64,000 bases of DNA from Rhexocercosporidium sp. MPI-PUGE-AT-0058 (Eukaryota; Ascomycota; Leotiomycetes; Helotiales). Shown here in pieces: positions 57,809 to 64,000 of this stretch. The position numbers were made by a program, and so were the translations under genes. The notes below the pieces were generated by a model, which worked only from the letters and a program-made list of their open reading frames with translations, ran no database searches and was not told the origin of the DNA. Where the stretch lies: contig JAGTJL010000001.1 in the NCBI GenBank assembly GCA_020746875.1, positions 1,612,001-1,676,000 of the forward strand, in the 5' to 3' direction. Within the stretch, counting starts at the first letter, position 1; the number at the start of each line of letters is the position of its first letter.

Positions 57809-59068
57809 CTACCTTGTTTTTGGTGGAACCTCCTGGGCATCCTCGAACTTGACTTTCCCATCACGGCTGACTTCGACGTAGTGGAACCCAGTAGGGACAT
57901 CCGTAAATTGCTTTGTTGATTCCTTGGCCTCCTGTGGCTTTCTGGCTAGCGTGACAGCCGATTGCACTACTCCTGCTGGAGTATCGGCGATTTCGTTGAT
58001 ATCTTTTGAAGTCAACACATCGCTGATCCTTGATGCTCTTGAAGATAACAGAATCGTTGTTGGGCCGTGGAATTTCAAGAACAACCGATCTCCCCATATC
58101 GTCCTCCTTGCCGAAGTCCGTATATTGAAGAGAAGATTTGTCAAGCCCTTCCAGGTGGCAGTCTCCTTCATCACTCGGAAGAACTTGATATCTGGTACTA
58201 AGTATCCTAGCCCTAGACTTGGTATTTGAAACCGGAGGCTCGATGACTTTAGTCTGTATGGGAGAGGAGGATGTTGAGTGATGGTGTAAGCAACGACGTT
58301 CCCTGGATGAGCGACATATTCTTCCCCTGCCTTCAACGTGATTTGATAGATCTGTCCAGGCCCGGCCAGAGCTACAAGTCCTCTCCCTGTGATCTCTGAA
58401 TTGCCCCAATGAGCCAGACTCATTCCCCGGTTGACCGTAGGCGATACAGAAAGCGTGTGTCCCGTCCAAGCCAACAATGCCTTCCGTTGTGCCACTATCC
58501 AGTCCACGGTCCCATTAAGATGTAATACAGTGAAAGAAGTGAGTGGCGATTTTGTTGAAATTAAGGCCGTGATCGGACTCGTGGAAGATATTCTCTGGTA
58601 AAGGAAAGGTATGCCGAGGGCAGCTCGTCGAAAGGGTTCCAGTATGGACAAAGTCGATTGTGCCTAGTCCATATTAGAAACGGCTCTATAGCCCAAGACC
58701 AGCTCTCCTCACATTTTCTGCCTTCCCACTGACTCCAACCAAAGTGCCTCTCCTGGTGTAAAGCTTCTGGGAAGCCGATAAAGAAACGGACAAAAGGGAG
58801 TATGGCGCTCCTAGAACTTCGAATCGAGCATCTAGATGAGCCATCACATTAGCAAGATTCCTCTGCCTATCATGCCAGCTATCGACGCACCTGCTGAGTC
58901 CGCCGAGGCATCAATTGAGTTGCTGAGTACATCTCCAGTGAGAAGAGGCGATTCTGTCGTCGGAGTTGCGCTGATCTGAATCGCTCGTCGGCCGTATCCT
59001 CCAGCGCAAGGTCGTTGAAGCCGCCGAAAGCCTCGCACAGCGTTACCCAGCGGTATTCGACCGCGCAT
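57809..59068 (-). CDS. AIM24: Mitochondrial AIM24 family protein
   Basis: Three exons in transcript order: 58891-59068, 58713-58831, 57809-58663 (383 residues). An Arg-rich presequence ([20 protein letters not shown]) precedes the AIM24 domain: [71 protein letters not shown] and [16 protein letters not shown], with [19 protein letters not shown] near the end. Yeast Aim24 is an inner-membrane protein that stabilises the MICOS complex and affects lipid composition and cristae. A 387-bp divergent promoter is shared with ATM1, another mitochondrial gene. Confidence 0.88.
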
Positions 59069-59455
59069 AGTTACGTTCGTGTTGCTCGAAGCAATTGTTG
59101 ATGGATGTAATTGAAGCTTCTCGTCTCGATTTCTTGGTTTGCTGCCTCAGGCGAGGACAAGCTCCCCGTCGCTGCGGACATCCACCGCGTCGTGGCGTAA
59201 TGGCTCGGAATCTCACAACACGACGAAGAGCTCAGTTTGCTTCTTTAGCCGGCCGAATACTTGCCAGCGTTCGTTTTCTTTGATGCCTCTCTAGTCAACT
59301 AGAAGTAGCATTTCTTAGCAATATCAACAACCTCTCCGAACCGAATACAGCTGCTCGCTAGCTACCCCTCCATTGTCTCGCGAATAACCAACAAAACAAT
59401 GTGGGGAGGAAGTACTTGAGGCAGGGGCGACTGCAGAGCTATTGTTGCAGGGAGT
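59069..59455. promoter_or_regulatory. Divergent promoter AIM24 / ATM1
   Basis: Spacer between two nuclear genes for inner-membrane proteins. No specific motif assigned. Confidence 0.5.
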
Positions 59456-61636
59456 ATGATTCTCCGGAATCTTCACAGAGCTTCGTGCTCGAGTGTGCGA
59501 GCCTCTCTCCGGCCGCAGCAATGGAATCAACCCAGCATTGGTCTGCGGGTCCTCACCAGCACGAATCGATTCTCCAAGGAGGACAGGAAGACGACAATCA
59601 TCCAAAGCGAGGCTCTTCGACAACCTCGAGCTGCAGATAACACACCTGGGACGAAGCCAGAGACTGCTCAAAAGCCTGCTCCGGTAGCACCGGGCCGCAA
59701 GGATCCTCTTGCCCTCGATGACAAGACGAACAAGGAACAGCGCAAAGCAGATTGGGCTATCATGAAGGAGATGGCCAAATACTTATGGCCAAAGGACAAT
59801 ATCGGGACGAGGTTCCGGGTTGGGTTATCTTTGGTTCTACTCGTTGGAGCCAAGGTGCTGAATGTACAAGTGCCATTCTACTTCAAGAACATTGTTGATT
59901 CAATGAACGTAGACTTTGTGGCCGTTGGAGGTACTGCTGCTACAGTAGCTGGGTCTATGATATTCGCATATGGTATGACTCGAATCGGAGCTACGATCTT
60001 CCAGGAAGTACGAAATGCGGTGTTTGCCAGTGTTGCCCAGAAAGCTATTCGGAGGGTTGCTTGCAATGTGTTTGATCACTTATTAAGGCTGGATCTGAAC
60101 TTCCATCTTACGAAACAAACGGGTGGTTTGACGAGAGCTATTGATCGAGGTACCAAGGGTATCAGCTTCCTTCTTACGTCAATGGTCTTTCATATCCTAC
60201 CTACAGCATTAGAGATCAGTATGGTATGTGGCATTCTCACATATCAGTACGGCGCCAAGTTTGCGGCTATCACAGCTTTGACAATGGTTGGCTATACGGC
60301 ATTTACGATATGGACAACTGCCTGGCGAACAAAATTCAGAAGAGCCGCGAATGCAGCAGACAACAAGGGCTCTACGGTAGCTGTTGATTCCTTAATCAAC
60401 TTCGAAGCTGTCAAATACTTCAACAATGAGAAATTTGAGGTTGGGAGGTACGACCAGGCTTTGAAGGAGTATGAGAAATCTTCCATCAAAGTTGCAACAT
60501 CACTTGCCTTCCTCAACTCTGGACAAAACTTGATATTCTCAAGTGCATTGACAGCAATGATGTACCTAGCTGCAGATGGCGTTGCGACAGGAAACTTGAC
60601 CGTCGGTGACCTGGTCATGGTCAACCAACTTGTTTTCCAGCTGTCGGTACCCCTGAATTTCCTTGGATCTGTTTACCGAGAGCTTCGGCAATCCCTCTTG
60701 GACATGGAGACCCTTTTCAATCTTCAGAAAGTCAATGTTGCTATCAAAGAGCCGCCAAACGCGAGGGCTTTGCAACTTACCAAGGGAGGCGAGATCACTT
60801 TTGAGAATGTGACGTTCGGATACCACCCAGATCGTCCTATTCTCAGAAATCTAAGTCTAACCATTCCAGCTGGGAAGAAGATTGCTATTGTCGGACCTAG
60901 TGGATGTGGTAAGTCGACCATCTTGCGACTCCTTTTCCGTTTCTATGACCTTCAAGAGGGCAGGATCCTCATTGATGGTCAAGACATCCGGGAAGTCAGC
61001 TTGGATTCTTTGAGAAGAGCGATTGGAGTTGTGCCACAAGATACACCTCTATTCAATGATACTATCGAGCACAACATCAGATATGGTGATCTAAGTGCCT
61101 CTCCCGAAAAGGTTCTCGCTGCAGCTCAACGAGCAAAGATCCATGACATCATTTCTGCATTTCCAAATGGCTACAAGACTATGGTTGGAGAACGTGGTAT
61201 GATGATATCTGGAGGAGAGAAGCAGCGTTTGGCGGTCTCGAGACTGATCTTGAAGGATCCGCCATTACTGTTCTTCGACGAGGCTACCTCGGCGTTGGAT
61301 ACGCATACTGAACAGGCTCTGATGCAAAATATCAACAGCATCTTGAAGGATAAGGCAAGGACTAGTGTATTCGTTGCCCATCGTCTGCGGACTATCTACG
61401 ACAGTGATAAGATCATTGTTCTCAAGGAAGGGCAGGTGGCAGAAAGTGGTACACATCGTGAGCTCATTGACACTGGCGGCGTGTACTCAGAGCTCTGGAG
61501 TGGTATGTTACTCCCCCTTCCAATCACCTCCCAAATTCTAATATATCCTACAGCCCAAGAAACCTTGTTTGATGACGAGGGAGAGCAGCGGGACGTCGAT
61601 TTCAGCGAGGACACAAGTGATCGACCAGTGTCATAA
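59456..61636 (+). CDS. ATM1: Mitochondrial iron-sulfur-cluster ABC exporter Atm1
   Basis: Two exons (59456-61502, 61554-61636) give 709 residues. The presequence ([20 protein letters not shown]) is followed by a conserved [16 protein letters not shown] and six membrane helices. The ABC domain has Walker [10 protein letters not shown] (about 480-488), signature [10 protein letters not shown] (about 583), Walker [13 protein letters not shown] (about 605-616) and the H-loop in [28 protein letters not shown] is diagnostic for Atm1/ABCB7. It is a half-transporter of the inner membrane, exporting a glutathione-linked sulfur compound for cytosolic Fe-S assembly. The last 28 residues come from exon 2 and are acidic. 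Confidence 0.95.
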   Translation: MILRNLHRASCSSVRASLRPQQWNQPSIGLRVLTSTNRFSKEDRKTTIIQSEALRQPRAADNTPGTKPETAQKPAPVAPGRKDPLALDDKTNKEQRKADWAIMKEMAKYLWPKDNIGTRFRVGLSLVLLVGAKVLNVQVPFYFKNIVDSMNVDFVAVGGTAATVAGSMIFAYGMTRIGATIFQEVRNAVFASVAQKAIRRVACNVFDHLLRLDLNFHLTKQTGGLTRAIDRGTKGISFLLTSMVFHILPTALEISMVCGILTYQYGAKFAAITALTMVGYTAFTIWTTAWRTKFRRAANAADNKGSTVAVDSLINFEAVKYFNNEKFEVGRYDQALKEYEKSSIKVATSLAFLNSGQNLIFSSALTAMMYLAADGVATGNLTVGDLVMVNQLVFQLSVPLNFLGSVYRELRQSLLDMETLFNLQKVNVAIKEPPNARALQLTKGGEITFENVTFGYHPDRPILRNLSLTIPAGKKIAIVGPSGCGKSTILRLLFRFYDLQEGRILIDGQDIREVSLDSLRRAIGVVPQDTPLFNDTIEHNIRYGDLSASPEKVLAAAQRAKIHDIISAFPNGYKTMVGERGMMISGGEKQRLAVSRLILKDPPLLFFDEATSALDTHTEQALMQNINSILKDKARTSVFVAHRLRTIYDSDKIIVLKEGQVAESGTHRELIDTGGVYSELWSGMLLPLPITSQILIYPTAQETLFDDEGEQRDVDFSEDTSDRPVS

Positions 61637-62268
61637 GTGCATACAATTCTTCGGGCCTCTGTCGTTGAGACATGGTTGTTCATAGATAAAGCCAACATTG
61701 CTAGCTTCTACGTGGGGAATCCCCCTTCTACCGATACCATGAGTTGTTATTCGGAAAATCTTACAGGACGGATTTGCAGCGATGCGCAGGGATAGAAGAC
61801 TGTAATTGATAGCCACAGAGATAAAAGCCGCCTCTCGCTCATATGGGTGCAGGAATGATTCTGAAAAATATCACTTGCATATGCATCCTCTGCATTGCAT
61901 GTCAGCGTAGCTTTGAGAAAAATGCAGAGGTAGAGACACTCGCCCACCTTCCTGAAGGAGTTAGTTGTGTGAGAAACCCGCCGCTGATAAATCTTTGAGG
62001 GTCGCAGTGCGACGCGAGCGAGGCGAGGCGAGATGGATCAGCCGTACGACCGCTACATGGATGTATTGCTGCAGTTGCTGATCTCCCCATGGCTGGCGCT
62101 CTTCTCAAGATTACTGTACTCGCACACTGTCAAGTTTTAGTCTGCGAAATCCAGTAGTCTTCGCGAGGCGTGACAGAAAAGCAAACCATCAGGATCCAAA
62201 AGCATCTTACAGAAAGCAGCCGCGTCACAAAGTCAGAGTCACATTGTTTTCCTGTAACACTTACACGA
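61637..62268. other. Intergenic between ATM1 and the transporter gene
   Basis: A short GCGA-repeat (gcgacgcgagcgaggcgaggcgag) lies at about 62009-62032. No gene recognised. Confidence 0.55.
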
Positions 62269-64000
62269 ATGCTTTCTACTGAAATTGAGGATATGGGTAC
62301 CGATCAATGGCTAGATGATACTCGACATGCGTTCGTCGATATCAGAACTGCTTGGAGAATGTTTACCCTGACCGCGAGCATTGGGGGGTCAGTGTCAATA
62401 CCTTATTTCTCATTGACATAACTGATTATATTCTTTAGTCTCCAGATAATATGGTCTACAATAACGTCCAATGGGACAGTATGTTTCTCCAATGTTGTGC
62501 AATCGAAATCTTGCACATGCTGATGACCTTTCTTCAAGCCTTTTCTCCTGTCACTGGGCTTCTCAAAGTCTGCAACTGCGATAGTATGGAGCATTGCACC
62601 AATTTGCGGCACTTTAATCCAGCCGTACTTTGGGATGGTCAGTGATCAATCTAAAAATGTGTTTGGCCGCCGTAAGCCTCTGATGCTTGGAGGGGCCATC
62701 GCAATTAGCATGTCCCTGTTGGGCTTTGCGTCTTCTGAGAGTATCAGTAATGCGTGCCTGGGTCTGCTCTCGGTACAATTATCAACTCATACTGCTCAAT
62801 TTGTAGTGAAGTTCGTCGCGGTTCTGTGGTTTTGCTCGCTGAACATTTCAATCCAGCCACTGCAGGTCGCAAGCCGGGCATTCATCATCGAAAGCTGCTC
62901 TCCAGATGAACAGATCCTGGCACATGCTTGGGCAAGTCGCGTTCAAGGGGCAGGAAGCATTTTAGGATATTTGTTGGCATCTGTGTCTTTGCCTCTGACA
63001 CTACCTCATGGAGGGATGCCCCAGTTCACAACTTTGTGTTTTGTAGCGTCCATTCTGCTGTTAGGCACAGTCCTTCTTAGCTGCATTCTAGTCCCAGGAG
63101 AGTCACTTCATAGCCGACCAGCACCAGCGGTTCAGAGATCAACCTTCTCTGCGCATGTAACAATTCTGCTACAGTCCATGAAGCGGATGCCCAAGCCAGT
63201 ACGGAAGATTTGTCTCATCCAATGTTTCTCATGGATGGGTTGGTTCCCATTCCTTATGTATTACACTACGTAAGGTTTCCATGTAGCAAGCCTTAGAGCG
63301 AGATGCTAATCATGGATTCGCAGTTACATTTCTGGAATACGTGAGAAGCGTGGTCAGGCACTCAAATCTTTGTATCACTCGCTAATTTTGCTTAGACCAA
63401 CGATCCATATCGTCTGCCGGAGTTGATGAACGCACCAAGAATGCCGTCTTGGCTGAAGCGTTGAGAATAGGCTCACTTACAGGCCTTTATCTTGCGTGTC
63501 TTGCATGCGCTGCAAACTGTGCACTTCCCCCGATCATCAAACTGTTGGCAATTTCCAGCAAACCGGACAAGGGGCTTCCCGTAACACGATATCACGACTC
63601 AACGGAGGTCTCCAACGTCGCCTTGGTGTACGTATGGACGTTTGCACACGCCTACTTCGCCATAGCTATGTTCCTGACATTCCTCGTCACCTCTCAAACT
63701 GGCAGCATGATGCTGGTTGCGTCTGTAGGAATCTCTTGGGCAGTTACACTCTGGGTACCTTACAGCTTGATTGGTGTTCTTTTGAGTAAACAACACCAAG
63801 GATTTCGGGGTGAGCCCGAGACTGGAGCAGTCATGGGACTGCACAATGCTGCTATATCAGCACCCCAGATTTTGTCGGCCTTGATCAGTAGTATTGTGTT
63901 TGCCATTCTCAATGGCGCTGATGTCAGCGTGGTCTGGACTTTACGGATTGGAGGATGTTGGGCTGTGGTGGCGGCGGTGTGTTCATGGAAGTTGATCAAT
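62269..64000 (+). CDS. Sucrose/GPH-type MFS transporter (SLC45/Sut-like), 3' partial
   Basis: Five exons visible: 62269-62387, 62439-62478, 62539-63269, 63324-63340 (17 bases), 63396->64000; the frame is still open at the edge. Joined protein: MFTLTASIGG|LQIIWSTITSNGT|PFLLSLGFSKSATAIVWSIA, then GTLIQPYFGMVSDQSK and FGRRKPLMLGGAIAI (the D-x5-10-RRKP loop 2 motif), SRAFIIESCSPDEQ, AWASRVQGAGSILGY, and near the end AVMGLHNAAISAPQIL, a hallmark of the sucrose/maltose GPH group. It probably acts as a proton-coupled alpha-glucoside or sucrose importer at the plasma or vacuolar membrane. The first in-frame ATG after a GTG-headed frame is used. Confidence 0.83.

Overview
This window is nuclear DNA of a filamentous ascomycete fungus. 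The genes carry short spliceosomal introns (about 45-70 bases, GT-AG, with CTAAC/CTGAC-type branch sites), are densely packed on both strands, and encode fungal-specific proteins: Ytp1, Rsa3, Inp1, an Nup42-type CCCH/FG nucleoporin and a ChiB-type GH18 chitinase. The transposon-rich block has lost CpA/TpG and gained TpA, the mark of repeat-induced point mutation (RIP), which points to Pezizomycotina. A leotiomycete is my best guess, but that is inference.

Layout. 1-2855: a YTP1-like membrane protein (5' end outside the window) and ribosome-assembly factor RSA3. 2856-6512: gene-poor, with one intron-containing tRNA-like gene. 6513-9457: RPS20 and the CUE-domain ribosome-quality-control factor CUE3, divergent. 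9672-14058: an 11-exon formamidase with paired GATA sites upstream, and a multi-pass membrane protein. 14704-24513: INP1 (peroxisome inheritance), an Nup42-like nucleoporin, mitochondrial RCC1-like FMP25, and COG3 (Golgi tethering). 24783-26239: two candidate small secreted proteins facing each other. 26365-29763: a calmodulin-like protein, then RPS26 and the ubiquitin-RPS27a fusion sharing one divergent promoter.

29904-39250 is a transposon island. A decayed piggyBac-like element with 31-bp perfect inverted ends lies next to a heavily RIP-mutated Helitron on the minus strand, whose Rep and PIF1-helicase domains can still be read through many stops. From about 35.4 to 39.4 kb no ORF reaches 60 codons.

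40033-64000 returns to housekeeping genes: a small G/Q-rich protein, a conserved protein of unknown function, a mitochondrial J-protein, a GH18 chitinase, a prenylcysteine oxidase-like enzyme, chaperonin subunit CCT6, a GH47 alpha-mannosidase with long disordered inserts, a class III CoA-transferase (SUGCT type), AIM24, the mitochondrial ABC exporter ATM1, and the start of a sucrose/GPH-type MFS transporter that runs off the right edge.

Exon models were assembled by hand from splice sites and reading phase. Where I give an exon list, the exon lengths sum to a multiple of three. Family names come from recognising conserved motifs; no database was searched.
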